Assembly (NCBI RefSeq): GCF_013113735.1
Contig: NZ_CP053346.1
Coordinates: 1,688,001 to 1,752,000 of the forward strand
From: Sphingomonas sp. AP4-R1
GTDB lineage: Bacteria; Pseudomonadota; Alphaproteobacteria; Sphingomonadales; Sphingomonadaceae
Length of the DNA: 64,000 bases
Direction of reading: 5' to 3'
The notes beneath the pieces were generated by a model. It did not search any database, was not told where the DNA came from, and saw only the letters and a program-made list of their open reading frames with translations. This document shows positions 1 to 8,284 of this stretch, piece after piece (within the stretch, counting starts at the first letter, position 1; each line of letters starts with the position of its first letter). The position numbers were made by a program, and so were the translations under genes.

Positions 1-205
1 GCGGATCGGCGACGTCGCCCTTCACCGCGATGGCGCGCTGGCCGAGCGCCTCAATCTCAGCCACGCAGGACGCCGCCGGGCCGTCGCTATGCGCATAGTT
101 GATCACGACATCGGCGCCGTGCTTGGCCGCACCGATGGCGGCCGCGCGGCCGATGCCGGTCGATGCGCCGGTGACGAGTACGGTCTTGCCTTCGAGCAGC
201 TTCAC
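1..205 (-). CDS. SDR-family oxidoreductase, N-terminal part (possible L-rhamnose 1-dehydrogenase)
   Basis: Only the first 68 codons are in the window; the gene runs off the left edge. The translation from a GTG at 205 opens with VKLLEGKTVLVTGAS and shows the TGASTGIG glycine motif of the NAD(P)-binding Rossmann fold, followed by a second strand ending in NYAHSD. An AAGGA-like ribosome site lies just upstream of the GTG. The gene follows the IclR gene after a 39-bp gap on the same strand, so the two are probably co-transcribed. The first enzyme of the non-phosphorylating rhamnose pathway is an SDR, and every other enzyme of that pathway is encoded next door, so L-rhamnose 1-dehydrogenase is the best guess. 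The catalytic YxxxK lies outside the window, so the substrate assignment is inference. Confidence 0.75.
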   Translation of the reverse strand, partial: MKLLEGKTVLVTGASTGIGRAAAIGAAKHGADVVINYAHSDGPAASCVAEIEALGQRAIAVKGDVADP

Positions 206-244
206 GATCGTCTGTCCTTTTCGTAGGTCCTTGGGGGTCGGGTG

Positions 245-1078
245 TCAGCGGCGGCCGGGCTTCGCGCGCGAGCTCCAGCCGAGATCGGAACTGATGCGCT
301 CGGCCGTCTCGCGCACATTCGTGCCGAGCGTCTCCATGCGCGCATCGTCCATATATTGCGCCGCGCTCGACAGGCTGATCGCGGCGACGATCCGGCCGGA
401 TGCGTCGCGGATCGGGGCGGCCACGCAGCGTATCTGGTCCTCATTCTCCTCCAGATCGAAGGAGCGGCCCTTGGCGACATAATCCTGCATGCGCGCCAGC
501 CACACCGCATAATCGGCCTTGGGCGCGCCGGAGGTCTGATCGGCCGTGAAGGTGCGCTGCCAGGCGGCTTCGGAGCCGTCGAGCAGGAGCGCCTTGCCCA
601 GGCCGGTCGACGTCAGGGGATGACGGTCGCCCACGCGGCTGGAAATATCGACGCGGCGGCGGCCGGGAATCTTGTCCAGATAGAGCGCCAGATCGGTATC
701 GAGTCGGCCGAGATGCACCGTATCCTCGGTCTGCTGCGCCAGTTCCTCGATATGCGGGCGCGCGATCTGGACGAGGTCGGTCTGCGACTGGGCGAGGAAG
801 CCGAGCTGCAGCAGCTTGGGGCCGAGCTGATAGCCTTCGCGCGGCAGGAAGGTGAGGAAGCCGCGATCGATCAGCGCGTTGGCGAGGCGATGCGCGGTGG
901 AGCGGGTGAGGCCCATGCGGGCCGACAGGTCGGCCAGCTTGATCGGCCCGTCGACAACCTGATCGAGCATGTCGAGGCCGCGAAGGAGGGTCTGGCTACC
1001 CTGTACCTTCGCTTTTTCCTCTCCCGCGGTGGAATTTTCCGCCGCTCCGGAATCTTCGTTTGACGCCGCTTTTCTCAT
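245..1078 (-). CDS. IclR-family transcriptional regulator
   Basis: A 277-residue protein with the two-part IclR layout. Residues about 25-90 form a winged helix-turn-helix (LADLSARMGLTRSTAHRL is the recognition region), and the rest is the effector-binding domain with the family's RVDISSRVGDRHPLTSTGLGKALL stretch in its middle. The N-terminal 20 residues are polar and probably disordered. It is transcribed divergently from the rhamnonate dehydratase operon and lies upstream of a partial SDR gene on its own strand. A 19-bp near-perfect palindrome sits in the divergent gap. Likely role: control of rhamnose catabolism by a pathway intermediate. Family assignment is firm; the regulon is inferred from position only. 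Confidence 0.9.
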   Translation of the reverse strand: MRKAASNEDSGAAENSTAGEEKAKVQGSQTLLRGLDMLDQVVDGPIKLADLSARMGLTRSTAHRLANALIDRGFLTFLPREGYQLGPKLLQLGFLAQSQTDLVQIARPHIEELAQQTEDTVHLGRLDTDLALYLDKIPGRRRVDISSRVGDRHPLTSTGLGKALLLDGSEAAWQRTFTADQTSGAPKADYAVWLARMQDYVAKGRSFDLEENEDQIRCVAAPIRDASGRIVAAISLSSAAQYMDDARMETLGTNVRETAERISSDLGWSSRAKPGRR

Positions 1079-1196
1079 CTAATAACATCCTATCCCATAA
1101 AGTGAGACAATGTAAACAGGCTAGCCGGGAGAGATCGGCGACCTTCGCGTCGTTTTTCCAGCCCATTCCGACATCCGAGACCGGCCATCAGTATCG

Positions 1197-1215
1197 CACA
1201 TGATGGCATGATGTG
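1197..1215. promoter_or_regulatory. Candidate operator between the IclR gene and the rhamnose operon
   Basis: The sequence CACATGATGGCATGATGTG is a 19-bp palindrome around a central G with eight of nine pairs matching. A further half-site, CACATGATGG, occurs in reverse orientation at 1226-1235. The site lies in the 199-bp gap between two divergent genes, 63 bp upstream of the chosen start of rhmD, where an IclR-type regulator would act. The nine bases ACATGATGG recur at 20463-20471, close to the start of the rhamnose mutarotase gene. The palindrome is seen directly; its function is inferred. Confidence 0.45.
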
Positions 1216-1277
1216 TCGCGAAATCCCATCATGTGGATGTCGAGGCGCATCGCACGAAGCATTGGGAGTTTCAGACC

Positions 1278-2471
1278 GTGGCGATCGTTTCGTTGCCGAA
1301 GATCAAGCATGTCCGCGCCTTCACCGTGCGCGGCGGTGGTGCCGACTATCATGACCAGGGCGAAGGCCACTGGATCGACAACCACATCGCCACGCCGATG
1401 TCGAAATATCCCGAATATCGCCAGTCGCGGCAGAGCTTCGGCATCAATGTGCTGGGCACGCTCGTCGTGGAGATCGAGGCCGAGGACGGCACGGTCGGCT
1501 TCGCGGTGACGACCGGCGGCGAGCCGGCCGCCTTCATCGTCGAGAAGCATCTGTCGCGCTTCCTCGAGGGGCGCAGCCCGACCGAATATGAGAAGATCTG
1601 GGATCAGATGTACTTCTCGACGCAGTATTACGGGCGCAAGGGCATCGTCGTGAACGCCATTTCCGGCGTCGATCTCGCGCTCTGGGATCTGCTCGGCAAG
1701 CTGCGGCAGGAGCCGGTCTATCACATGCTGGGCGGCGCCGTGCGCGACGAGCTGCAATTCTACGCGACCGGCGCACGCCCCGATCTGGCCAAGGAATTCG
1801 GCTTCATCGGCGGCAAGATGGCGCTGCACCACGGCCCGGCCGAGGGCGTCGAGGGGCTGCACAAGAATATCGCCGAGCTGGCCGAGATGCGCGAGCGCGT
1901 CGGCCCGGATTTCTGGCTGATGTGGGATTGCTGGATGGCGCTGGACGTGGATTACGCCACCCGCCTCGCCATCGCCGCGCACGAACTGGGCCTGAAGTGG
2001 ATCGAGGAGGCGATCAGCCCCGACGATTATTGGGGCTATGCCGCGCTGAAGCGCAACGTGCCCAAGGGCATGCTGGTGACGACCGGCGAGCATGAGGCGA
2101 CCCGCTGGGGCTTCCGCATGCTGCTGGAGATGGATTGCTGCGACATCATCCAGCCCGACGTGGGCTGGTGCGGCGGCGTGACCGAGCTGCTGAAGATCAG
2201 CGCGATGGCCGACGCCGCGGGCAAGATGGTCGTGCCGCACGGCTCGTCCGTCTACAGCTACCACTTCGTCATCACGCGCCACAATTCGCCGTTCGCCGAA
2301 TTCCTGATGATGCATCCGGGGCCGACCGAGGTGGTGCCGATGTTCCATCCGCAGCTGATCGGCGAACCCGTGCCGCAGAATGGCCGCCTCAAGGCGTCCG
2401 CGCTGGATGCGCCGGGTTTCGGCGTCGAGCTCAATCGCGACATCGCGATGCACCGTCCTTACACTCACTGA
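1278..2471 (+). CDS. rhmD: L-rhamnonate dehydratase (enolase superfamily)
   Basis: Converts L-rhamnonate to 2-keto-3-deoxy-L-rhamnonate in the cytoplasm. The protein of about 397 residues follows the E. coli RhmD sequence closely from [10 protein letters not shown] onward, including [20 protein letters not shown] and [13 protein letters not shown]. Enolase-superfamily metal ligands are visible in order: D in LMWDCWM, E in KWIEEAIS, E in TTGEHEAT. These are followed by D in QPDVGWCGG and the catalytic H of VVPHGSS. The GTG at 1278 is preferred because GGGAG lies nine bases upstream and it matches the E. coli start; a GTG at 1233 is possible but has no good ribosome site. First gene of the rhamnose operon, 15 bp before the next gene. 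Confidence 0.95.
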   Translation: MAIVSLPKIKHVRAFTVRGGGADYHDQGEGHWIDNHIATPMSKYPEYRQSRQSFGINVLGTLVVEIEAEDGTVGFAVTTGGEPAAFIVEKHLSRFLEGRSPTEYEKIWDQMYFSTQYYGRKGIVVNAISGVDLALWDLLGKLRQEPVYHMLGGAVRDELQFYATGARPDLAKEFGFIGGKMALHHGPAEGVEGLHKNIAELAEMRERVGPDFWLMWDCWMALDVDYATRLAIAAHELGLKWIEEAISPDDYWGYAALKRNVPKGMLVTTGEHEATRWGFRMLLEMDCCDIIQPDVGWCGGVTELLKISAMADAAGKMVVPHGSSVYSYHFVITRHNSPFAEFLMMHPGPTEVVPMFHPQLIGEPVPQNGRLKASALDAPGFGVELNRDIAMHRPYTH

Positions 2472-2486
2472 TCGGAAGCCATTTCA

Positions 2487-3344
2487 ATGAAGCTTGTTCG
2501 CTACGGGCCGGTTGGCCAGGAAAAGCCCGGCCTCGTCGATGCCGATGGCAAGATCCGCGATCTCTCCGGATTCGTGGACGATATCTCGGTGGAGACGCTG
2601 GCCAAGGCGCAGGCCGTCGATCCGGCCTCGCTGCCGGTGGTCGAGGGTGATCCGCGCTATGGCGTGCCCTTCAAGGGCATCGGCAAGATCGTCGCGATCG
2701 GCCTCAACTATCGCGACCACGCGATCGAATCGAACCTGCCGATCCCGACCGAGCCGATGATGTTCATGAAGGCTCTGTCGAGCCTCTCCGGCCCGAATGA
2801 CGACGTGATCCTGCCCAAGGGCTCGACCCATTCCGACTGGGAAGTCGAGCTGGGCGTGATCATCGGCAAGACCTGCCGCTACGTCTCCGAGGAAGACGCG
2901 CTGGACAAGGTGGCGGGCTATGTCCTCGCCAACGACGTGTCGGAGCGCTTCAACCAGAAGCAGCGCGGCAGCCAGTGGAGCAAGGGCAAGGGCCACGACA
3001 CCTTCTGCCCGGTCGGTCCCTGGTTCGTGACCCCCGACGAGGTGGGCGACGCGCAGGAACTGGACATGTATCTCGACGTGAACGGCACGCGGATGCAGAC
3101 CGGCAACACGCGCACGATGATCTTCGATCTGAAGCAGATCATCTCCTACGTCAGCGAATATATCACGCTCTATCCGGGCGATCTGGTCATCACCGGCACG
3201 CCCCCGGGCGTGGGCGAGGGCAAGAAGCCCGAGGCGATCTACCTGAAGGCCGGCGACGTGATGGAGCTGGGCATCGCCAAGCTCGGCACGCAGACGCAGA
3301 AGGTCGTCGAGTGGCGCCAGCTGGGTGACGAGGTGATCGCATGA
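2487..3344 (+). CDS. Fumarylacetoacetate-hydrolase-family protein, probable L-2,4-diketo-3-deoxyrhamnonate hydrolase
   Basis: A 285-residue FAH-family protein. The N-terminal part (MKLVRYGPVGQEKPGLVD) is the small domain. The catalytic domain shows the family's metal site in SDWEVELGVIIGK (two Glu) and in ANDVSER (Asp), plus the late ITGTPPGVGEGKKP loop. In the Sphingomonas rhamnose pathway an enzyme of this family splits L-2,4-diketo-3-deoxyrhamnonate into pyruvate and L-lactate. Its position between rhamnonate dehydratase and the SDR, with a 4-bp ATGA overlap to the latter, fits that job. Family members acting on other 2,4-diketo acids look alike, so the substrate comes from context. Confidence 0.88.
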   Translation: MKLVRYGPVGQEKPGLVDADGKIRDLSGFVDDISVETLAKAQAVDPASLPVVEGDPRYGVPFKGIGKIVAIGLNYRDHAIESNLPIPTEPMMFMKALSSLSGPNDDVILPKGSTHSDWEVELGVIIGKTCRYVSEEDALDKVAGYVLANDVSERFNQKQRGSQWSKGKGHDTFCPVGPWFVTPDEVGDAQELDMYLDVNGTRMQTGNTRTMIFDLKQIISYVSEYITLYPGDLVITGTPPGVGEGKKPEAIYLKAGDVMELGIAKLGTQTQKVVEWRQLGDEVIA

Positions 3345-4090
3345 GCGTCTATGCGGGTCGTTTCGAAGGCCGCTGCGCGATCGTCACCGGCGGGGCCTCG
3401 GGCCTGGGCAAGGCGTCGGCCGCGCGGATCGTGGCGGAAGGCGGCAAGGTCGTCCTCTGGGATCTGAACGCGGAAGCGCTGGCGACGGCGAAGGAAGAGG
3501 TCGGCGCCACCCACGTCGTCGCGCTCGACGTCTCGAATGCGGAGGCGGTCGCCGCCGCCGCGCTCGAGAGCGAGCAGGCGCTGGGCAAGGTCGATATCCT
3601 CGTCTGCTCGGCGGGCATCACCGGCGCGACCGTGCCGGTGCACGAATTCCCGATCGACAGCTGGCTGAAGGTCGTCGACATCAACCTGAACGGGCTGTTC
3701 TACTGCAACCGTTCGGTCGTGCCGCTGATGCTGAAAAACGGCTATGGCCGCATCGTCAACGTCGCTTCTGTCGCGGGCAAGGAAGGCAATCCGAACGCCA
3801 GCGCCTATTCGGCGACCAAGGCGGGCGTGATCGGCCTCACCAAGAGCCTCGGCAAGGAACTGGCGGGCAAGGGCGTGATCGCCAACACGCTGACGCCGGC
3901 CACGTTCGAAAGCCCGATCCTGGCCCAGCTGCCGCAGAGCCAGGTGGATTATATGCGCTCCAAGATCCCGATGGGGCGTCTGGGCGAAGTGCATGAATCG
4001 GCCGCGATGGTCTGCTTCATGGCGTCCGAGGAGTGCAGCTTCACCACAGCCTCCACCTTCGACACGTCGGGCGGCCGCACCACCTTCTGA
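3341..4090 (+). CDS. SDR-family dehydrogenase, probable 2-keto-3-deoxy-L-rhamnonate 4-dehydrogenase
   Basis: A 249-residue classical short-chain dehydrogenase. It has the cofactor motif TGGASGLGK at residues about 16-24, the NAG-like CSAGITG, the catalytic Ser in NVASVAG, and YSATK as the Tyr-Lys pair. An acidic residue at the end of strand 2 (LWDLN) suggests NAD rather than NADP. The start codon overlaps the stop of the hydrolase gene (ATGA), indicating translational coupling. In the non-phosphorylating rhamnose route an SDR oxidises L-KDR to the 2,4-diketo acid that the upstream-encoded FAH protein cleaves. Function is assigned from this gene order plus family membership. Confidence 0.85.
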   Translation: MSVYAGRFEGRCAIVTGGASGLGKASAARIVAEGGKVVLWDLNAEALATAKEEVGATHVVALDVSNAEAVAAAALESEQALGKVDILVCSAGITGATVPVHEFPIDSWLKVVDINLNGLFYCNRSVVPLMLKNGYGRIVNVASVAGKEGNPNASAYSATKAGVIGLTKSLGKELAGKGVIANTLTPATFESPILAQLPQSQVDYMRSKIPMGRLGEVHESAAMVCFMASEECSFTTASTFDTSGGRTTF

Positions 4091-4156
4091 TCCGATCAAA
4101 GCCGCGACCGGCCACAAGAGCCGGCGCGGCATTCTACCTGTTACCTGGAGAGGCCG

Positions 4157-5065
4157 ATGGCCCCGATACCGTTCGTCGACGCCCATATCCACCTGTGGGA
4201 TCTGAAGCATATCCGCTATCCCTGGCTCACGCCGCCGTTCGGCAGCGATGGCCCCAATGGCAGCGTCGAGCCTATCGCGCACGATTACGGCCCCGAGGAT
4301 TATCGCGCGGACACGGCGAAGTGGAATGTCGTCGGCACGGTGCATATCGATGCCGGTGCCGATCCCGAGCAGGCGCTGGACGAGACGATCTGGCTGGAAA
4401 GCCAGGCCGAGCAGCATGGCCTGCCGAGCGCGATCGTCGCCTTCGCGCCGCTGCATGATCCGAATGTCGAGGCTTTGCTGGAGCGTCATGCCGCGCACCC
4501 CCGCGTTCGCGGCATCCGCCAGATCGTCAACTGGCACACGAATCCGCTGCGCACCTATACGCCGCACGACGTGACGCAGGACGATCAATGGTGGGCCGGC
4601 TTCGGCCTGCTCGGCAAGTATAACCTGTCGTTCGATCTGCAATGCTATGCCGGGCAGATGGCGGGCCTCGCCCCGCTGATCGAGCGGCACCCCGAAATCC
4701 CCGTCATCATCAACCATATCGGCATGCCGGTGACGACCGACCGCGAGGGCGTGACGCGCTGGCGCTATGGCCTGCGCGCGCTGGCGGCGAACCCGCATGT
4801 GGCGATCAAGCTCTCCGGCCTCGGCTTCATCGCGCGCGACTGGACGGCGGAGGGCGTGCGGCCCTTCCTGCTGGAGGCGATCGACATGTTCGGCACGGAT
4901 CGCTGCCTGTTCGCCAGCGACATCCCGACCGACAAATTGTTCGCGCCGCTCGATCGCTATCTGGAAGCCTATCACGCGATCGCGGCCGATTTCTCCGAGG
5001 ATGAGCGGCGCGCGCTGTTCGGCCGTAACGCCAACCGCATCTATAGACTGGGTCTGGACCTATGA
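4157..5065 (+). CDS. Amidohydrolase-family protein, probable L-rhamnono-1,4-lactonase
   Basis: A 302-residue protein of the amidohydrolase-2 (TIM-barrel metal hydrolase) family. Visible metal-site motifs are DAHIHLWD near the N terminus (HxH), INHIGMP in the middle and the late FASDIPTD aspartate. Related proteins hydrolyse sugar lactones, and the second step of the rhamnose route, opening of rhamnono-lactone, is the one otherwise missing in this operon. It starts 66 bp after the SDR gene with a GGAGAGG ribosome site, and its stop overlaps the rhaT start (ATGA). It could act on another lactone; context favours L-rhamnono-1,4-lactone. Confidence 0.82.
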   Translation: MAPIPFVDAHIHLWDLKHIRYPWLTPPFGSDGPNGSVEPIAHDYGPEDYRADTAKWNVVGTVHIDAGADPEQALDETIWLESQAEQHGLPSAIVAFAPLHDPNVEALLERHAAHPRVRGIRQIVNWHTNPLRTYTPHDVTQDDQWWAGFGLLGKYNLSFDLQCYAGQMAGLAPLIERHPEIPVIINHIGMPVTTDREGVTRWRYGLRALAANPHVAIKLSGLGFIARDWTAEGVRPFLLEAIDMFGTDRCLFASDIPTDKLFAPLDRYLEAYHAIAADFSEDERRALFGRNANRIYRLGLDL

Positions 5066-6138
5066 CGCCCAATCCGCTGATCGGCGTATTCTATCACTGG
5101 CTGGGCGGGCTCGCCTCCGCGAGCTTCTACGTGCCCTACAAGGGCGTGAAGCGCTGGTCGTGGGAGATTTACTGGCTCACGGGCGGCATCTTCTCCTGGC
5201 TGTTCGCGCCGTGGCTGTTCGCCGGGCTGCAGACGCAGGACCTGCTGGGCGTGCTGGGCCGCGCGCCCGCCGGCGCCAAATATTGGCCGATCTTCTTCGG
5301 CCTGCTGTGGGGCTTTGGCGGTCTCACCTACGGCCTGACGATGCGCTATCTCGGCCTGTCGCTGGGCATGGCGGTGGTGCTGGGTCTGTGCACCGTCTTC
5401 GGCACATTGATCCCGCCGCTGTTCACGGGCGAATTCCACGAAAAATTGCTCGCGACCACGTCCGGCAATGTCGTGCTGCTCGGCCTGTTCCTGACGCTCG
5501 TCGGCATCGTGATCGTCGCCGTCGCGGGCGCCAAGAAGGATGCGATGCTCACGGCCGAGCAGAAGAAGGCCGTGGTCGCCGAATTCGATTTCAAGAAGGG
5601 CATCCTGGTCGCGATCTTCTCGGGCATCATGTCCGCCTGCTTCGCCTTCGGGCTGGCGGCGGGCGAGCCGGTGAAGGTGCTGTCGGCCTCGGCCGGCACG
5701 GGCCCGCTGTGGACCGGCCTGCCGGTGCTGTGCCTCGTCATGTTCGGCGGCCTCGTCACCAACGGCATCTGGTGCGCGTTCCTGATCCTGAAGAACGGAA
5801 CGGCCGGCCAGTGGACCGGGCAGGCCAGCGACGGCGGCGCCCGGCCTCCGCTGCTCGCCAATTTCCTGTTCAGCGCGCTGGCGGGCACGACCTGGTATTT
5901 CCAGTTCTTCTTCTACACGATGGGCGAGAGCCAGATGGGCCGGCTGGGCTTCTCCAGCTGGACGCTGCACATGGCCAGCATCATCATCTTCGGCACCTGC
6001 TGGGGCTTCGCCTTCCGCGAGTGGAAGGATGCGGGCCCGAAGATCAAGGCGATCGTGTGGGGCGGTATCGCGATGCTGCTGATCGCCACCGTCGTGATCG
6101 GCTACGGCAACCAGCTGGCGCTCGCGTCGGGCTCGTGA
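5062..6138 (+). CDS. rhaT: L-rhamnose/H+ symporter RhaT
   Basis: An inner-membrane protein of 358 residues with about ten hydrophobic helices (E. coli RhaT has 344). Segments shared with RhaT include FYVPYKGVKRWSWE near the N terminus, YGLTMRYLGLSLGM around residue 95, and TWYFQFFFYTMG in the C-terminal half. It brings L-rhamnose in with protons, feeding the enzymes encoded immediately upstream. The start overlaps the lactonase stop by 4 bp, so it belongs to the same operon. The C-terminal 15 residues extend a little beyond the E. coli form. Confidence 0.95.
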   Translation: MTPNPLIGVFYHWLGGLASASFYVPYKGVKRWSWEIYWLTGGIFSWLFAPWLFAGLQTQDLLGVLGRAPAGAKYWPIFFGLLWGFGGLTYGLTMRYLGLSLGMAVVLGLCTVFGTLIPPLFTGEFHEKLLATTSGNVVLLGLFLTLVGIVIVAVAGAKKDAMLTAEQKKAVVAEFDFKKGILVAIFSGIMSACFAFGLAAGEPVKVLSASAGTGPLWTGLPVLCLVMFGGLVTNGIWCAFLILKNGTAGQWTGQASDGGARPPLLANFLFSALAGTTWYFQFFFYTMGESQMGRLGFSSWTLHMASIIIFGTCWGFAFREWKDAGPKIKAIVWGGIAMLLIATVVIGYGNQLALASGS

Positions 6139-6155
6139 GGTCACGTCCTTCGTTC

Positions 6156-6244
6156 CCGTTCGTGCTGAGCCTGTCGAACCATCGTCCTTCTTCGTCCGAC
6201 CGGGACGTAGAAGGACGGCCCTTCGACAAGCTCAGGGCGAACGG
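6156..6244. repeat. Palindromic intergenic repeat, family A
   Basis: Two inverted arms enclose an inner inverted pair: the left arm reads CGTTCGTGCTGAGCCTGTCG and the right arm is TTCGACAAGCTCAGGGCGAACGG-like, with GTCCTTCT and AGAAGGAC inside. The element lies between rhaT and the GH43 gene and can be read through in the GH43 frame. Other copies of this family are listed at 12370, 25852, 27617, 32091, 42386, 50606, 52061 and 56581. Confidence 0.85.
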
Positions 6245-6248
6245 CTTC

Positions 6249-7316
6249 TTGACTGCTGTTGTTGCTGGCCTTCTGGCCGTTGCGCCGGCATCCGCCCAGC
6301 TCGCTCCTGCCCCTCTCGCTGCGCCGCTGGTGATGACGGACATGCACCTGCACGATCCCTGGATCGTCGCGGACGAGGCGAGCCGCACCTATTACCTCTT
6401 CACGCGCAACGAAGCGGCGATGACGGGCGATCGACGGCTCGGCACGATGGTCTATGCCAGCCGCGATCTGAAGCATTGGACGAAGCCCAGGCTCGCCTTC
6501 GTGCTGCCCGAGGGCAGATGGGCCGATGCCGGCGCGTGGGCGCCCGAAGTGCATCGCTGGAAGGGCAGATGGTATCTGTTCACCACCTTCCACAATGCGA
6601 AGGCGGTGATCGGCAAGGCAGGCCCGCGCGACACCTATCGGCGCGGCACCGTGCTGGCGGTGTCGGACAAAGTCGACGGCCCCTACACGCTGGTGCGCGG
6701 CGGCGAGCCGATCGTGCCCAAGGGTCAGATGACGCTGGACGGATCGCTTTACGTCGATCCGAAGGGGAAGCCGTTCGTCGTCTATTCGCATGAGTGGTGG
6801 CAGATCGTGGACGGTACGATCGAGGCCGCACCGCTGAAGGACGATCTCTCGATCGCCGGCCCGTCGCGCGTCCTGTTCAAGGCGAGCGAAGGGCCGTGGG
6901 TGGTCGGCCAGAAGCAGCCTGAAGGCGATACCGTGTTCGTCACGGACGGGCCGGAACTGTTCCGCACGAAGACCGGCACTCTGCTGATGCTGTGGTCCAG
7001 CTACGGCACGAAGGGCTATGTCGAGGGGCAGGCGCGATCGACGAGCGGCGGGATCGAGGGGCCGTGGGAACAGCTCGGCCCGCTTGTGCAGCGCGACAGC
7101 GGGCACGGAATGCTGTTCCGCACGTTTGACGGCAGGCTGATGATGGTGCTGCACCGGCCCTTCGCCAACGCGCTCGGCAAGCTTTACGAGATGCGCGACG
7201 AGGGCGACCGGCTGAGCGTGGTGCGCGAGGCGACCGAGCTGGATGGCGAGGCCTATCCCACGCACCCCTGCGTGGCGGGTCACAGCTCGTTCGACGGCGC
7301 GACGCCGGGCTGCTGA
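6249..7316 (+). CDS. GH43-like five-bladed beta-propeller glycosidase, exported
   Basis: About 355 residues from a TTG at 6249. A signal peptide (LTAVVAGLLAVAPASA) precedes a mature domain with GH43 signatures. These are HDPWIV with the general-base Asp at the first blade, TLDGSLYVD as the second conserved Asp, and DGPELFRTK as the probable acid Glu. Repeated blade strands such as YYLFTRNE and WYLFTTF support the fold. The frame stays open upstream, so a GTG at 6135 (overlapping the rhaT stop as GTGA) or at 6162 are alternatives, but both would put repeat-derived sequence before the signal peptide. Likely releases arabinose- or galactose-type side chains in the periplasm. Substrate cannot be read from sequence alone. 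Confidence 0.82.
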   Translation: MTAVVAGLLAVAPASAQLAPAPLAAPLVMTDMHLHDPWIVADEASRTYYLFTRNEAAMTGDRRLGTMVYASRDLKHWTKPRLAFVLPEGRWADAGAWAPEVHRWKGRWYLFTTFHNAKAVIGKAGPRDTYRRGTVLAVSDKVDGPYTLVRGGEPIVPKGQMTLDGSLYVDPKGKPFVVYSHEWWQIVDGTIEAAPLKDDLSIAGPSRVLFKASEGPWVVGQKQPEGDTVFVTDGPELFRTKTGTLLMLWSSYGTKGYVEGQARSTSGGIEGPWEQLGPLVQRDSGHGMLFRTFDGRLMMVLHRPFANALGKLYEMRDEGDRLSVVREATELDGEAYPTHPCVAGHSSFDGATPGC

Positions 7317-7319
7317 GGG

Positions 7320-8198
7320 ATGACGGATGTGACGATGCTGGGCGCGGATACGATCCGGCCGCTGCGCGGGGCGACCAGCCAGGCTCCTTCGGGCGACGGG
7401 CTGGAGCGGGGCGACGATGCGGCCGCCTTCACGCTGGCCGACGACAGCGCCGCGCCCGAGGCGGCGGTGGTGACGGCGGTCGCGGTGCCGGTGCTGCTGG
7501 GCTACGCGCCGGCCAGGCCCAACGGCCGCGCGATGCTAATCCTCGGCGGGGGCGGCTATACCGCGCTGATGGCGGGGCGCGAGGGCGTGCAGGTGGCACG
7601 CTGGCTCGCGGGGCTCGGCTATCAGGCCTATGTGCTGATCCACCGCTTTCCCGATGCCGCCAATGGCCCGTCGGCCGCGCTGGACGACGCGATCGAGGCG
7701 ATGCGGATGATCCGCGCCGATGGCGATGCGGGCGGCGTGGGCGCGGTCGGACTGTCGTCGGGCGGCCATCTCGCCGCCTGCCTCGCGGCCGCCTATCCGG
7801 CCGAGTGGGGCGAGGCGCCCGAACCCGCCTGCCGCCCGGACGTGGCGGTGATCGGCTATGGCCCGATCTCCACCAACGCCAGGGGCCGCACGATCATCGC
7901 CGACAAGCCGCCGCTGCCACCTGCGGAGAAGCAGGCGATGTACGATCGCCTCCAGCCCGATGCGCGGCTTCTGCCGGGGCCGCCGCCCGCCTTCATCGTC
8001 TATTCGGGCAACGATCCGGTCGTGCCGGTGGAGAATGGTTTCCGCCTGCAGCGCGCCTGGAGCGAGGCCGGGGGCAGTGTCGAGTTCCACGTCTTCGGCG
8101 ACGCGCCGCACGGCTTCGCGCTGGATACGGTGGGCCAGTCGGTGTCGCTATGGCCGCAATTGTGCGAGGCGTGGCTGCGGCAGGTGGGGTTCCTGTAA
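7320..8198 (+). CDS. Alpha/beta hydrolase, acetyl-esterase-like
   Basis: A 292-residue alpha/beta-hydrolase-fold protein. The nucleophile elbow is GLSSGGH (Ser about residue 143), the acid Asp is probably in YSGNDPVVP, and the catalytic His is in DAPHGFAL. The glycine-rich ILGGGGY stretch supplies the oxyanion hole. The family includes acetylxylan and other carbohydrate esterases. No signal peptide is seen, so it would act on imported acetylated oligosaccharides. It starts 3 bp after the GH43 stop and is the last gene of the rhamnose operon. The acetylated substrate is inferred from the neighbouring degradation cluster. Confidence 0.8.
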   Translation: MTDVTMLGADTIRPLRGATSQAPSGDGLERGDDAAAFTLADDSAAPEAAVVTAVAVPVLLGYAPARPNGRAMLILGGGGYTALMAGREGVQVARWLAGLGYQAYVLIHRFPDAANGPSAALDDAIEAMRMIRADGDAGGVGAVGLSSGGHLAACLAAAYPAEWGEAPEPACRPDVAVIGYGPISTNARGRTIIADKPPLPPAEKQAMYDRLQPDARLLPGPPPAFIVYSGNDPVVPVENGFRLQRAWSEAGGSVEFHVFGDAPHGFALDTVGQSVSLWPQLCEAWLRQVGFL

Positions 8199-8284
8199 GG
8201 GCCTGACGCTGAGCGGTTGGGTGGGCAACGAACGGGCGACCGCTAACGTCCCCAATGTGGACATTCGGTGGAATTGCTGTTGGC

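Noticed and set aside
3239..4975. A 578-residue open frame on the - strand
   Set aside because: Antisense to the SDR and lactonase genes; no motif and shadow-like composition.
4767..6134. Upstream extension of the GH43 frame through the lactonase and rhaT genes
   Set aside because: The extension is an out-of-frame reading of two well-supported genes and has no domain content; GH43 begins after the rhaT stop.
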